DNA from: Nitrospira sp.
GTDB taxonomy: Bacteria; Nitrospirota; Nitrospiria; SBBL01; JAADHI01
Direction: 5' to 3'
DNA length: 39,642 nt
Assembly: GCA_027020665.1 (NCBI GenBank)
Contig: JALUVJ010000110.1
Location: forward strand, 1-39,642
Shown here: positions 1-8,516 of the stretch, piece after piece
Layout: the number at the start of each line of letters is the position of its first letter
Numbering within the stretch: the stretch's first letter is position 1
Notes under the pieces: generated by a model
Databases searched by the model: none
What the model saw: only the letters and a program-made list of their open reading frames with translations
Told to the model about the DNA's origin: nothing
Position numbers and translations under genes: made by a program

Positions 1-135
1 AATGCCCTGGAAGAGCAGGAAGGTTAAGGAGATCGAAAGTGTTAAAAAAAGGGCCGTGATCCAAACCGGTCGGAAGCTGCTTTGCGCCCGGGGGGGCTGA
101 GGTGTTTTCCCGGAAGGTTGAAGGGAGGTCTCCAT
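1..135 (-). CDS. N-terminus of a membrane protein, probable NtrY-like sensor kinase (cut by window edge)
   Basis: Reading leftward from an ATG at 135, the frame stays open to the window edge and gives 45 residues. A short polar, proline-rich N-terminus (about 22 residues) is followed by a strongly hydrophobic segment starting near VWITALFLTLSISLTFLLF, which is a transmembrane helix. An in-frame TAG lies upstream and no other start codon falls between it and the ATG, so the start is well defined. A weak AGAGG-like ribosome site precedes it. The gene follows the DUF4390 gene by 66 bases on the same strand. In many proteobacteria a DUF4390 gene directly precedes an NtrY/NtrX-type two-component pair, so a sensor histidine kinase is the likely identity. 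No kinase domain is visible here; that part is inference from gene order. Confidence 0.55.
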   Translation of the reverse strand, partial: METSLQPSGKTPQPPRAQSSFRPVWITALFLTLSISLTFLLFQGI

Positions 136-201
136 TTTAAGCCTCTGGAAATAGCGCGCGAAAGCGGCGGCGTCGGCCCGTCTGAATCCGGGTCGGCACG
201 C

Positions 202-852
202 CTATTTCTCCTCGGAAAAAGTAATGCGCGGTGAATCAACCCACGGGGTGTCTATTTCAAGAAAAGGGATAAAAAAAAGAAAATAGTCCACATAAAAGGG
301 GCGTTTTACCGCCTGCATTTGGGATTTCACGCTGACATAAAGATGGTCTGTTTTATTGAGTCCTTCAAGCGTCGTGAGTTTTTGATGTTTGATTCGGGTC
401 ACCATTTCTTTCATGGCTTCGAATTCCGATACGGTTGTTTCCGTTGTGTTTTGATCGTCCGTGCGGGTGACGGTGTAATGTTTTTTCAAGGTATCGTACT
501 TCACCGTATAGCGGATTGTTTTGGAGAGCAGTTCTTCGTCGAACCAGCGTTTTTCTTTTTTGTGCAGTACGAAGTAATAATAAAAATTTTTGGGGATGCC
601 GTTGTGGATGTCTTCGACGGTCTTTTTTTGAAAACCGCTGCGGAGCCTTGCTGAAACAAAAAGGCTTCCGTCGCGGGTTTCAACAAGGAGATCCTGTATC
701 TGCGGACTGCTGCGGGCTTCCGGTGTGGGACTTAGTAAAAAGGATGAAAACAAGGCAAAAAAGAGCAAAGGTGAGTTTCCGAAAAGCTTGCGTGACTGTG
801 GTTCGGCTCGTTTGAATCGATAGCGGGGACGGAAAAAAGAAAGAAGTCGCAC
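202..852 (-). CDS. DUF4390 domain protein, exported
   Basis: The 216-residue protein has a basic N-terminus and a hydrophobic stretch at about residues 27-46, likely a signal peptide or membrane anchor. The mature part matches the DUF4390 pattern: a beta-rich start around 'DGSLFVSARLRSGF', then 'GIPKNFYYYFVLH', a 'RWFDEELLSKTIRYTVKYDTL' region (spread over about residues 101-122), and a C-terminal 'FFIPFLEIDTPWVDSPRITF' end. Members are about 200 residues, so this one is full length. The function is unknown; the family sits beside NtrY-like sensor kinases, and the truncated membrane protein downstream at 1-135 fits that pairing. The start is a GTG at 852 with only a distant GGAG, so the exact N-terminus is uncertain. 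Confidence 0.8.
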   Translation of the reverse strand: MRLLSFFRPRYRFKRAEPQSRKLFGNSPLLFFALFSSFLLSPTPEARSSPQIQDLLVETRDGSLFVSARLRSGFQKKTVEDIHNGIPKNFYYYFVLHKKEKRWFDEELLSKTIRYTVKYDTLKKHYTVTRTDDQNTTETTVSEFEAMKEMVTRIKHQKLTTLEGLNKTDHLYVSVKSQMQAVKRPFYVDYFLFFIPFLEIDTPWVDSPRITFSEEK

Positions 853-945
853 GAGATTTTAGACGCTCCAAAGCATGATTAAGCAGGTCAATCGCGCCTG
901 CATTCTAGCACTTATGCGAAGCGGAGTCCAAGCGGGGCCCCTTCC

Positions 946-1002
946 CCAAATTCCGAAATTGCGGAATTTGAAACCGCCGATTTGCCTGCTTATACTGCGT
1001 TA
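946..1002. repeat. 57-bp dispersed repeat, copy 1
   Basis: The 57 bases match 7587-7643 at 53 positions. The unit opens with an inverted repeat AAATTCCG...CGGAATTT and continues GAAACCGCCGATT and GCCTGCTTATACTGCGTTA. The copy here has an imperfect centre in the palindrome. Both copies lie in intergenic DNA 3' of genes, consistent with a REP-like or small mobile repeat family. Confidence 0.8.
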
Positions 1003-1074
1003 GTGTCTCGTTCGGGGATGCTTGAAATCCCTCGCCTTCCGGCGAAGATAAGGTTGGCGTTGTCGCTTTGCGAC

Positions 1075-1172
1075 TTGTCATTTCGAGCGAAGGGAGAAAT
1101 CCGGCCCTGCCGTTTCGAAGCATCGCGAGAAATCTAAGGTTTCTCAGTCACTTCGTTTCTTCGAAATGACAG
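1075..1172. repeat. MITE-like inverted-repeat unit
   Basis: The element is bounded by TGTCATTTCGA (1076-1086) and its exact inverse TCGAAATGACA (1161-1171). Inside are GAGAAATC motifs and a hairpin GAGAAA...TTTCTC (about 1127-1145). Elements of the form GTCATTTCGAGCGAAG...GAGAAATC...CGAAATGACA are frequent in many bacterial genomes as short non-coding palindromic repeats. No transposase is present. Confidence 0.6.
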
Positions 1173-1383
1173 GCAAGGTTTTTCAGCGTGTCGGCATCGG
1201 ATCGCGTCGATTTCAATCGACCCGCCGCGAACCCCGCAACTTATTGTCGAGGGTCGTTCAGTTGAGTTTTTCAAGGGATAAAATTTTCGGATTCAAGGCG
1301 CAACTTGTAGGGAATAGCCCGTTACAAAATTTGTAACACAGAGGCTGGGTATTTTTGCCTTGAAAAAACAATTCATGACTGAA

Positions 1384-4197
1384 TCAAAGCTGCCTTAAAA
1401 CCTGTCCCGTGTGGGACTGCGGTACTTGTGCCACCTGTTCCGGTGTGCCGGTGGCGACGACGGTCCCGCCGCCCGTGCCGCCTTCCGGGCCGAGATCAAT
1501 AATCCAATCGGCATTTTTAATCACATCTAGGTTGTGCTCGATGACGACGACGGTATTGCCGGATTCGGCAAAACGGTTCAAGATGTCCAGCAAACGTTGA
1601 ATGTCGGCAAAATGCAGGCCCGTCGTCGGTTCGTCGAGGATGTAAAGCGTTTTGCCCGTCGCCCGCTTGGAGAGTTCTTTGGAGAGTTTGATGCGCTGCG
1701 CTTCTCCACCGGAAAGCGTTGTCGCGGATTGCCCTAATTTGATATAACCTAAACCCACTTCCTGAAGCGTGAGCAGTTTGCCGGAGACGGAAGGAATGGC
1801 TTTGAAAAAAGACACGGCATCATCCACCGTCATATCCAGAATATCGGCAATGCTGCGATTGCGATAGCGGATATCCAGTGTTTCGCGGTTATAGCGTTTG
1901 CCGGTGCAGACTTCACACATCACGTACACATCCGGCAGGAAATGCATTTCGATTTTAATCAAGCCGTCTCCCTGGCAGGCTTCGCAGCGGCCGCCTTTCA
2001 CATTAAAGGAATAGCGTCCGGCCTTGTAGCCGCGCACGCGCGATTCGGGCAATTGTGCAAAGAGATCGCGAATAAAGGTAAACACGCCCGTATAGGTCGC
2101 GGCGTTTGAACGCGGGGTCCGGCCGATGGGACTTTGGTCGATGTGGATGATTTTGTCGATCTGCCCCATGCCGGTGATTTTTTCACAACGACCGGGTTTT
2201 TCTGCGCTGCGGTTGATGTGTTGCGAGATATTTTTATAAAGGATTTCAAGCACGAGCGTCGATTTTCCGGAGCCGGATACCCCGGTGACACAGGTAAACA
2301 GGCCCAAGGGAAAATCGACGTTGATGTCCTGAAGATTGTTTTCGGCCGCTTTTTTTATTTTTAAATAACCCTTGGCCTTGCGTTGACGAGGCGGCAGGGA
2401 GATGGCGGCTTCTTTTGAAAGGTAACGGCCTGTCACGGAATCCGGGTTGTTCAAAATATCTTCCGGCGTGCCTTGGGCTACGACCTGCCCGCCGTGTACT
2501 CCTGCGGCCGGGCCGATGTCGATGACCCAGTCGGCGGTTTGTATTGTTTCTTCGTCGTGCTCAACAACCAGTACCGTGTTCCCGATATCCCGCAAATGCC
2601 GCAGTGTTTCCAAAAGGCGTCGATTGTCGCGCTGATGCAGCCCGATGCTGGGTTCATCCAGGATATATAAGACGCCGACCAATGAAGAACCGATTTGTGT
2701 CGCGAGCCGGATGCGCTGGCCTTCGCCGCCCGAAAGGGTGCCCGCATTGCGATCCAAATTGAGATAATCCACGCCCACATTCACAAGAAAACCCAGTCGT
2801 TCCCGCACCTCTTTTAAGATGCGCTGCCCGATCAACATTTCCCGTTCCGATAAAACCAAGCCGTCCACAAAGGCCAAGGCCGCTTTAATCGACAGACGGC
2901 TGAGGTCGGCGATGGATTTTCCGGCGACTTTAATGGCCAGACTTTCCGGTTTGAGGCGTACGCCTTTACAGGTTGGGCAGGGATGTAAGGCCATGTAGGT
3001 TTCGATTTCCTGACGGATATAGCTCGAGTCCGTTTCTTTGTAACGTCGTTCCAAATTTGGAATGACGCCTTCAAAGGGGCGTTTGTAGGTGATGCGTTCG
3101 CCGTCACGCATACCGGTAAATTCGATTAATTCGCGGCCTGAGCCGTAGAGCAGTGTGTTTTGATGTATGGCGGCCAGTTTACGAAAAGGCGCAAGTCGGT
3201 CGATTTGATAATGTGCCGAAAGGGATTCCATGATTTGCTCATAGAAAATTGAGCCCCGCCGCGCCCAGGGTTTAATCGCTCCGTCTTGGAGCGAAAGGGA
3301 GGGATCGGGCACGACGAGATCGGGATCGACATCAAGTGTTGTGCCCAGGCCGTCACAAGCCGGGCAGGCCCCATGCGGCGAATTAAAGGAAAAAAGCCGG
3401 GGTTCGATTTTGGGATAGCTGACGCCGCAGTCGATACAGGCCAGATGTTCCGAAAAAAGCAGCAGTCCATCGCCTTTTAAAATATAAACAATGCCGTCGC
3501 CCATTTTTGCGGCCAATTCCAGTGAATCGGCTAAACGCCGTTCCAGGCCGGTTTTGACAATGAGGCGGTCGATGACGATCTCGATGTCGTGTTTTTTATT
3601 TTTTTCAAGCCCGGGGAGTTCTGTTTCCTGTGAAAGGTCGATAATTTTTCCGTCAATGCGAACGCGCACAAAGCCCTTTTGTCGGATATTGTGCAGCTCT
3701 TTTTTATATTCCCCTTTCCGGCCCCGGACGAGGGGGGACAGTAAGTGGATTTTTTCGCCTGCGGGAAACCGCATGATGGCATCGACCATTTGCTGAATGG
3801 TTTGGGATGTGATTTTTTTGCCGCATTGATAACAATAAGGATGGCCGATGCGGGCAAAGAGCAGACGGAAATAGTCATATAGTTCGGTGACCGTTGCGAC
3901 TGTAGAGCGCGGATTTTTGCTGGTGGTTTTTTGCTCAATGGCGATGGCGGGGGAAAGGCCTTCGATGGCATCGACATCCGGTTTATCCATCTTGTCCAGA
4001 AACTGCCGGGCATAGGCCGAGAGCGACTCGACATAACGTCGCTGGCCTTCCGCATAAATCGTATCAAAGGCGAGAGAAGACTTCCCGGAGCCGGAAAGCC
4101 CGGTAATGACAACAAGTTTGTCACGCGGGATTTCAAGGTCGATATTTTTAAGATTGTGCTCGCGCGCGCCTTTGATGTGGATTTTTTGTTCTTTCAT
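1384..4197 (-). CDS. uvrA: UvrABC excinuclease subunit A
   Basis: UvrA is the DNA damage sensor of nucleotide excision repair; it is an ABC-type ATPase dimer that loads UvrB. The 937-residue product has the usual length. It shows Walker A GLSGSGKS at residues 33-40, the first zinc module with cysteines at about 254, 257, 278 and 281, a first signature LSGGEGQR, a second Walker A GVSGSGKS, a second zinc module (CEAC...CEVC) and a second signature LSGGEAQR, each half ending in a Walker B ILDEP. The frame extends upstream to a GTG at 4257, but a promoter lies over that stretch (-10 at 4248-4253), so the ATG at 4197 giving [16 protein letters not shown] is preferred. No LexA-type SOS box was recognised upstream. 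Confidence 0.97.
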   Translation of the reverse strand: MKEQKIHIKGAREHNLKNIDLEIPRDKLVVITGLSGSGKSSLAFDTIYAEGQRRYVESLSAYARQFLDKMDKPDVDAIEGLSPAIAIEQKTTSKNPRSTVATVTELYDYFRLLFARIGHPYCYQCGKKITSQTIQQMVDAIMRFPAGEKIHLLSPLVRGRKGEYKKELHNIRQKGFVRVRIDGKIIDLSQETELPGLEKNKKHDIEIVIDRLIVKTGLERRLADSLELAAKMGDGIVYILKGDGLLLFSEHLACIDCGVSYPKIEPRLFSFNSPHGACPACDGLGTTLDVDPDLVVPDPSLSLQDGAIKPWARRGSIFYEQIMESLSAHYQIDRLAPFRKLAAIHQNTLLYGSGRELIEFTGMRDGERITYKRPFEGVIPNLERRYKETDSSYIRQEIETYMALHPCPTCKGVRLKPESLAIKVAGKSIADLSRLSIKAALAFVDGLVLSEREMLIGQRILKEVRERLGFLVNVGVDYLNLDRNAGTLSGGEGQRIRLATQIGSSLVGVLYILDEPSIGLHQRDNRRLLETLRHLRDIGNTVLVVEHDEETIQTADWVIDIGPAAGVHGGQVVAQGTPEDILNNPDSVTGRYLSKEAAISLPPRQRKAKGYLKIKKAAENNLQDINVDFPLGLFTCVTGVSGSGKSTLVLEILYKNISQHINRSAEKPGRCEKITGMGQIDKIIHIDQSPIGRTPRSNAATYTGVFTFIRDLFAQLPESRVRGYKAGRYSFNVKGGRCEACQGDGLIKIEMHFLPDVYVMCEVCTGKRYNRETLDIRYRNRSIADILDMTVDDAVSFFKAIPSVSGKLLTLQEVGLGYIKLGQSATTLSGGEAQRIKLSKELSKRATGKTLYILDEPTTGLHFADIQRLLDILNRFAESGNTVVVIEHNLDVIKNADWIIDLGPEGGTGGGTVVATGTPEQVAQVPQSHTGQVLRQL

Positions 4198-4247
4198 CGG
4201 GCTTGTCTTTCCAGTGGTAATTGTTAAGGAACAGGCCGGAATTTGAA

Positions 4248-4277
4248 ATGATAGCACGGCCTTTTCGACGCTGTAAA
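4248..4277 (-). promoter_or_regulatory. Sigma-70-like promoter of uvrA
   Basis: On the minus strand TTTACA (4272-4277) is followed after 18 bases by TATCAT (4248-4253). Both boxes match consensus at five of six positions. Transcription would begin near 4241, about 44 bases before the ATG at 4197, which supports that start over the upstream GTG. Confidence 0.5.
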
Positions 4278-4336
4278 TGTGTTGACGGATCTTGAAAGTC
4301 TTTGAAGGATGTTGTGTTTGTATGTCGGTCGTGATC

Positions 4337-6226
4337 TTAGGCCGCAGGGGCGAGTGTGACGACTTGTTCTGTTTCGACGCATTCGGGATGGGTCGTGAAT
4401 AGGATGACTTGGCGCTTTTTTGCGATGATTTTCAGGATTTTGATTGCGGCTTCGCGTGAAGCGGGGTCCAGGCTTTCAAAGGGCGCGTCCAAAAAGAAGG
4501 GGAAGGCAATTTTGGAAAACTGGCTCAAGCTGGAAAGCGCCAGGGAAAGAAAGACCTGATCAGCCAAACCGGGACTGAGATGATGCAAAGGGTGTTGCCC
4601 GAGTCGGATTTCACCGTTTTCCGCGACCTTGATGGGGGCGCTGTTTTGAGGCTGAAAGCGGCGATAGAGAATGCCCGCATCATGTTCCAGTCGTTCGCGG
4701 CTGGGTTTTGTCCCGTTTTCTCCCATGTTAAGCAGGGTGGGAAAAAACGAGGTTTCCCCGCTTTGGGAAAGGGAATCCAAGTCCGGCAGTCCCGAAAAGG
4801 CGCTGTCCGGCGCGGCTGCTTCGGGCGCGGTGTCCCGAAGCACTTCCTGAAGACGGTAAACTTCTTCCGAAAGACTTTGATGATCCTTCAGCTGCTCCCG
4901 GAGTGTCTCTGCTTGTTTATCAAATTGTTCGGCTTTTTCGCGCAGACTTTCAGGGGTTTCGCCTGCCAGCAGTGTTTCAATCTTGGCCCGGGCAGCTTCC
5001 TTTTTTTGTTTGAGCGTGCTGTAGGCGTTTTGTCGGCTCTTTAATTCGGACAAGTCTTTTGCCCCGGTTTTTTTCATCATCGCATAGATTGCGGCATAGG
5101 TTTTTTCAAATTGTTGCTCCCGTTTGCGCACACGCTCATCAAGGTGATGCAGGTTTGCTTCTAAACGGTTTTGTGCGGCGGTCCGTTTCATCCGCTTAAA
5201 ATAGGCGAAGCCGCTCAGCGCAGTCCCCGTCAAAACGCCTGTTAGAAAAACGTAACGCAGAGGGCCGGAAAGCGAAATCACAAAAGGCAATAAAAATGAT
5301 GCAGTGATCAACAACAAGCCGATGATCCGCAGAGGATCTTTGCGTTGCGTTTCCTGTCTTTTCAAAATTAATGCGGCTTCAAGGCCCTGCCCTTCTGTTT
5401 CAAAGGTATCGAAATCATCCGCCAGCTTTTTTTCATCTGCTTCAAAGTTTTGCATTTGCTCAGGTTTGATGAGGTTTTCCGAGGAAAAATGTGAAAATTT
5501 CTCTGTTTCGGCTTTGTTTATTCCTTGAAGCCTTTTCTCGATCTCTTCAACTTCGCGGATACGTTTTTTGATTTCGTCGGCTTCATCCCGCTTGCGAAGC
5601 ATTTCGTCGTCGATTTCGGCCAGGGCGTCCAGTTTTTGCTGTGCGTCTTTCAAGGCCTGTTCTTTTTCAGCGCGTTCCGCGCGCTGCGCGTCCGGTATTT
5701 GAGGCGGCGGGAGGGTTTTGTTTTCAGCGCCGAAACCGGTACGGGTTTCCGGCGGAAGGTTTTCAGGAAGCGGGAGCTTGCTGATGCCTTGCCCGCGCGC
5801 AAGTCGTGAAGGCAGTCGGAATGGATCAATCATGAAGAGCAAGGCGCGTTCCCCTTCATTCAAGCCGCCCGTGTTTGTTTTCAACCAAAGTGAGATTTTA
5901 TCGTAGTCGGTTTCAAGGGTTGTGAACTGCTTGCCGGTGCTTTCTTTTTTTGAGAGATTCCACATTTCCTTTTTGTAATCTCGGGCGATGCGGTAGCGCG
6001 TGGCGTCCCGGATTTGAAAGGTGACGGCGGCTTGCTGTGTCTGATCTTCAAAAAAAGCGATTCGGGCGGGCGGCGTATTAAAAAGCAGCGAAGAGAGCAC
6101 CTGATAGATTATCGTCTTTCCGGAACCGTTTTCACCCACCACGACATTTAAGCCGGGTTTGAACACAATACGTTTTGCTTGCGCAAAGGGACGAATGCCG
6201 TATAGGTCAACTGCCAAAAGGATCAT
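4337..6226 (-). CDS. YhaN-like SMC/AAA-family ATPase with two internal membrane helices
   Basis: The 629-residue product has the split ATPase of the SMC/RecF/SbcC superfamily. Walker A GENGSGKT is at about residues 31-38, a long charged coiled-coil region at about 180-290 and 345-465, and a C-terminal ABC-like signature LSPGLADQ (about 550-557), Walker [14 protein letters not shown] (about 575-587) and H-loop TTH (about 611-613). Two hydrophobic helices (about 301-319 and 324-343) sit in the middle of the coiled coil, as in YhaN-type proteins, so the protein is probably membrane-tethered. The residue after the Walker B aspartate is alanine rather than the usual Asp or Glu. The start at 6226 ([14 protein letters not shown]) is preferred over the first ATG at 6331, which adds 35 non-conserved residues. 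No SbcD/YhaO-type nuclease lies nearby; uvrA follows 139 bases downstream. Confidence 0.8.
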   Translation of the reverse strand: MILLAVDLYGIRPFAQAKRIVFKPGLNVVVGENGSGKTIIYQVLSSLLFNTPPARIAFFEDQTQQAAVTFQIRDATRYRIARDYKKEMWNLSKKESTGKQFTTLETDYDKISLWLKTNTGGLNEGERALLFMIDPFRLPSRLARGQGISKLPLPENLPPETRTGFGAENKTLPPPQIPDAQRAERAEKEQALKDAQQKLDALAEIDDEMLRKRDEADEIKKRIREVEEIEKRLQGINKAETEKFSHFSSENLIKPEQMQNFEADEKKLADDFDTFETEGQGLEAALILKRQETQRKDPLRIIGLLLITASFLLPFVISLSGPLRYVFLTGVLTGTALSGFAYFKRMKRTAAQNRLEANLHHLDERVRKREQQFEKTYAAIYAMMKKTGAKDLSELKSRQNAYSTLKQKKEAARAKIETLLAGETPESLREKAEQFDKQAETLREQLKDHQSLSEEVYRLQEVLRDTAPEAAAPDSAFSGLPDLDSLSQSGETSFFPTLLNMGENGTKPSRERLEHDAGILYRRFQPQNSAPIKVAENGEIRLGQHPLHHLSPGLADQVFLSLALSSLSQFSKIAFPFFLDAPFESLDPASREAAIKILKIIAKKRQVILFTTHPECVETEQVVTLAPAA

Positions 6227-6424
6227 GTCAATCGTGCCGCTATCGTTGATTTTAAACGGGTTATAATAAAGAAAGTATATCAGAAGATTTGAAAAGGCGG
6301 CGTTTGGCCCCCTCTGTTCCTTCGCAAACAATAGTGATGTTTTGAATATGAAACGCCCTGATTTCAGTCCGGGTCGAATTGTTCAAGAGATAAGGTGTTC
6401 AGGTTCGAGGGGGTGTTCCATCTT

Positions 6425-7453
6425 TCACTCATACCCCATGCGATCCATCAGTCGAATGGCTTCTTTTTGTCGCGTTCCCGCCTTCGCCAGATTGTTTTCA
6501 TCTTGTTTGAACGTTCCCCAGGCGGCGACTTCCGAGGCGGGTTTGACTTTGGGATTTACGGGATACTCCATATTGCTGTCGGCAAAAAGGTTTTGCGCGT
6601 CTTTTGAGGAAAGCCACTCCAAAAGTGCGGTTGCGGCGTTGGTTTTTTTGCTGTGTTTGGTCACGCCCGCACCTGAGATATTCACATGCACGCCCCGACC
6701 GTCCTGGTTGGGCCAAAACAGCGCCAGCGGCAGATCCGGTTTTTTTCGCAAAAGCCGTCCGAAATAATAGGTATTCACGATGCCGACATCACACTGTCCC
6801 GCAGCAATGGCTTCGAGGACTTTGGTGTCGCTTGAAAAAACGGCTGCGGCCAGGTTATTAATCCATGATTTAATGATGCGTTCTGTTTTTTCTTGTCCGA
6901 TCTCGGCGATCATCATGGCGACGAGCGATTGATTGTAGACCTTTTTACTTGTGCGCAGGCAAAGCCGGTTTTCCCAGACCGCATCGCCCAAGGCTTCATA
7001 GGTGGATAAGTCGGAAGGTTTGACCTTTTCCGTATTATAAACAATGGTCCGGGCGCGAATGGAAAGCCCGAACCAATGGCCTTGCGGGTCACGCAAATGG
7101 CGCGGCACGTTTTCTTTCAGGATTTCTGAGTTGACCTGCAAGAGCACACCTTGTTCCACGGCTTGCCAGAGATTGCCCGCATCGACGGTAATAAGCAGAT
7201 CCGCCGGGGTATTGGGGCCTTCGGCTTTCAGGCGTACCAGAAGTGTGGCGGCCTTGTCCGTCAGGAGTATAATCCGGGTGCCGGTTTCTTCGGTGTAGCG
7301 ATCCAGCACGGGTTTGATGAGGTGTTCCTTACGGGCGGAATACACAACCAATTCCTCCGCCGCGAAGAGTGCGGGATTAAGGCCGAATGAGATCAGCACG
7401 AGCGAGATTAAGAGGGCAATGCGGACAAAACGGGGGCGAACGACGGCAAACAT
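6425..7453 (-). CDS. Periplasmic ferric-iron ABC transporter substrate-binding protein
   Basis: The 342-residue protein has a signal peptide (hydrophobic residues 11-30, cleavage near LFA-AEE at 31-32) followed by a mature domain beginning ELVVYSARKE, typical of the FbpA/FutA family of type 1 solute-binding proteins. The paired tyrosines at 229-230 (VNTYYFG) match the iron-coordinating tyrosines of FbpA. It would capture ferric iron in the periplasm and hand it to an ABC permease. No permease or ATPase gene lies in the window, so partners must be elsewhere. A clean AAGGAG ribosome site precedes the ATG, and a Fur box overlaps the promoter. The gene directly follows a repeat-rich intergenic region on its 5' side. 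Confidence 0.92.
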   Translation of the reverse strand: MFAVVRPRFVRIALLISLVLISFGLNPALFAAEELVVYSARKEHLIKPVLDRYTEETGTRIILLTDKAATLLVRLKAEGPNTPADLLITVDAGNLWQAVEQGVLLQVNSEILKENVPRHLRDPQGHWFGLSIRARTIVYNTEKVKPSDLSTYEALGDAVWENRLCLRTSKKVYNQSLVAMMIAEIGQEKTERIIKSWINNLAAAVFSSDTKVLEAIAAGQCDVGIVNTYYFGRLLRKKPDLPLALFWPNQDGRGVHVNISGAGVTKHSKKTNAATALLEWLSSKDAQNLFADSNMEYPVNPKVKPASEVAAWGTFKQDENNLAKAGTRQKEAIRLMDRMGYE

Positions 7454-7483
7454 GGTGTTACTCCTTATTTATTTTGGTTTGAA

Positions 7484-7508
7484 AGTATTGATAATCACTA
7501 TCAATACT
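7484..7508 (-). promoter_or_regulatory. Fur box upstream of the iron-binding protein gene
   Basis: A perfect inverted repeat AGTATTGATA-n5-TATCAATACT. Its core TGATAAT-C-ACTATCA (7489-7503) differs from the 7-1-7 Fur consensus TGATAAT-n-ATTATCA at one position. It lies 31-55 bases upstream of the start codon and overlaps the -10 region of the predicted promoter, the standard arrangement for iron-repressed genes. Confidence 0.8.
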
Positions 7509-7534
7509 AGAGCAGCCGGGACGGTGCTTGTCAA
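7506..7534 (-). promoter_or_regulatory. Promoter of the iron-binding protein gene
   Basis: A consensus TTGACA (7529-7534, minus strand) is followed after 17 bases by TCTAGT (7506-7511), or after 19 by TAGTAT. The -10 is weak, but its overlap with the Fur palindrome supports it. Confidence 0.45.
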
Positions 7535-7586
7535 GCATTTAAGCGAGGATGAATCGGCATGATTTGATATTTTTATGAGGAACAGC

Positions 7587-7643
7587 CCAAATTCCGCGAT
7601 CGCGGAATTTGAAACCGCCGATTCGCCTGCTTATACTGCGTTA
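7587..7643. repeat. 57-bp dispersed repeat, copy 2
   Basis: Matches 946-1002 at 53 of 57 positions. Here the opening palindrome is perfect over 22 bases (7589-7610, arms AAATTCCGCGA and TCGCGGAATTT). Two of the four differences between copies fall in the palindrome centre. Confidence 0.8.
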
Positions 7644-7730
7644 CCGGTAATTTGGCGCCTCACCGTATAGGTGAGTAGGCCCCCGGTCGCCAAAATGGCC
7701 GCAGGCCGTATCGTTCAGGCGGCTTGCCGC

Positions 7731-7765
7731 TTTCCCCCAAAATCAATCGCTGATTTTGGGGGAAA
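7731..7765. repeat. 15-bp perfect hairpin
   Basis: Arms TTTCCCCCAAAATCA (7731-7745) and TGATTTTGGGGGAAA (7751-7765) flank a 5-base loop ATCGC. There is no T-run on either side, so it does not look like an intrinsic terminator. It probably belongs to the palindromic repeat cluster that starts at 7587. Confidence 0.6.
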
Positions 7766-7786
7766 GGCTTGCACTGGCGTGTTGTT

Positions 7787-7825
7787 AAAAGAAATCGTAC
7801 AATGATCGTATGATCGATTTCTTTT
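7787..7825 (+). promoter_or_regulatory. Inverted repeat abutting the esterase ribosome-binding site
   Basis: Arms AAAAGAAATCG (7787-7797) and CGATTTCTTTT (7815-7825) are exact inverses and enclose a tandem ATGATCG-type repeat. The right arm runs into the Shine-Dalgarno TTGGAGG (7824-7830), so it could act as an operator or as an RNA hairpin limiting translation. Inference only. Confidence 0.4.
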
Positions 7826-7838
7826 GGAGGCCGGTATT

Positions 7839-8483
7839 ATGACGATGAATCAACTTGAGTGGCAAGAGATCCCTTCCGTTCATCCGGAAAAAGGCTGTGT
7901 GATTACCTTGCATGGCCGGGGCACCCGCGGGTCGGATTTGATGCCGCTTGCGGATGAACTGGATTTGCCGAACCTGCGCTGGATTTTTCCCGATGCGCCT
8001 TTCCCTTTTCCGGATCTGCTCGGCGGCTTCATGTGGTACGGTTCCCGTACGGGCAATTCAAACGGGATTCTCAACAGCCGGAAATTGCTGTTTGACCTAT
8101 TGGATCATCTTATTGATACAGAGGGGGTCTCGCCTGAAAATATTGCTCTGCTGGGTTTTTCGCAGGGTGCGGTCATGAGTTTGGATGTGGGTCTGCGTTA
8201 CCCTAAAAAAATGGGCGCCCTCATCGCCCTGAGCGGTTTTTTAGCTGCACCCGAAAAACTGGGCAAGGAAAAATCCGTTGAATCTCTGAGTGTGCCTATT
8301 CTGCTCGCCCACGGTACAAAAGACGAGGTGGTTTCCGTTGATGGTTCGCGTGAGGCGCAAAAAACACTGCTGGAAGAAGGTTATGCCGCCGAACTTACCG
8401 AATATGCGATGGGTCATCAAATTGTACCCGAAGAAATGACGCACATTCGCGAATATCTGCAATCGTACCTGGGTCTGCCTTAG
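7839..8483 (+). CDS. Phospholipase/carboxylesterase family alpha/beta hydrolase
   Basis: The 214-residue enzyme belongs to the small cytosolic carboxylesterase/YpfH family (Abhydrolase_2). The catalytic triad is visible: Ser108 in GFSQG, Asp162 in AHGTKDEVV, and His193 in YAMGHQI. An early LHGRGTRGSD segment forms the oxyanion region. There is no signal peptide. GGAGG lies 8 bases before the ATG at 7839; a TTG at 7824 in the same frame overlaps that ribosome site and is not the start. It hydrolyses short acyl esters or thioesters; the true substrate is not evident. The alcohol dehydrogenase follows 33 bases downstream, so the two may be co-transcribed. Confidence 0.9.
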   Translation: MTMNQLEWQEIPSVHPEKGCVITLHGRGTRGSDLMPLADELDLPNLRWIFPDAPFPFPDLLGGFMWYGSRTGNSNGILNSRKLLFDLLDHLIDTEGVSPENIALLGFSQGAVMSLDVGLRYPKKMGALIALSGFLAAPEKLGKEKSVESLSVPILLAHGTKDEVVSVDGSREAQKTLLEEGYAAELTEYAMGHQIVPEEMTHIREYLQSYLGLP

Positions 8484-8516
8484 GATAAGTCCGGGATTGA
8501 TTTTGAGAAAAACACT

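Larger units (their letters stand above)
853..1383. other. Intergenic region rich in palindromic repeats, no gene seen
   Basis: These 531 bases separate the DUF4390 gene from the 3' end of uvrA, both on the minus strand. I find no ORF with coding character. It holds one copy of a 57-bp repeat shared with 7587-7643, a MITE-like inverted-repeat unit (1075-1172), small hairpins (TCGCC-TTCC-GGCGA near 1032-1045 and GTCGC-TTT-GCGAC near 1062-1074), and an odd palindrome GTTACAAA-A-TTTGTAAC at 1321-1337. Confidence 0.6.
7509..7838. other. Repeat- and hairpin-rich intergenic region, no gene seen
   Basis: Between the divergent iron-binding protein and esterase genes. It holds the second 57-bp repeat (7587-7643), a nested stem TTTGGCG (7651-7657) with CGCCAAA (7688-7694) enclosing CTCACC-GTATA-GGTGAG, a 15-bp perfect hairpin (7731-7765), and an inverted repeat (7787-7825) next to the esterase ribosome site. 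No ORF with coding character was found. Confidence 0.6.

Noticed and set aside
42-239. 65-codon minus-strand ORF overlapping the DUF4390 end
   Set aside because: It lies in a different frame from the hydrophobic N-terminus at 1-135, has no ribosome site, and reads as low-complexity shadow.
905-1123. 72-codon minus-strand ORF in the repeat region
   Set aside because: It runs through the repeat elements and has no coding pattern or ribosome site.
4198-4257. Longer uvrA starting at GTG 4257
   Set aside because: It would place the start codon upstream of the predicted -10 box, and the extra residues are not part of UvrA.
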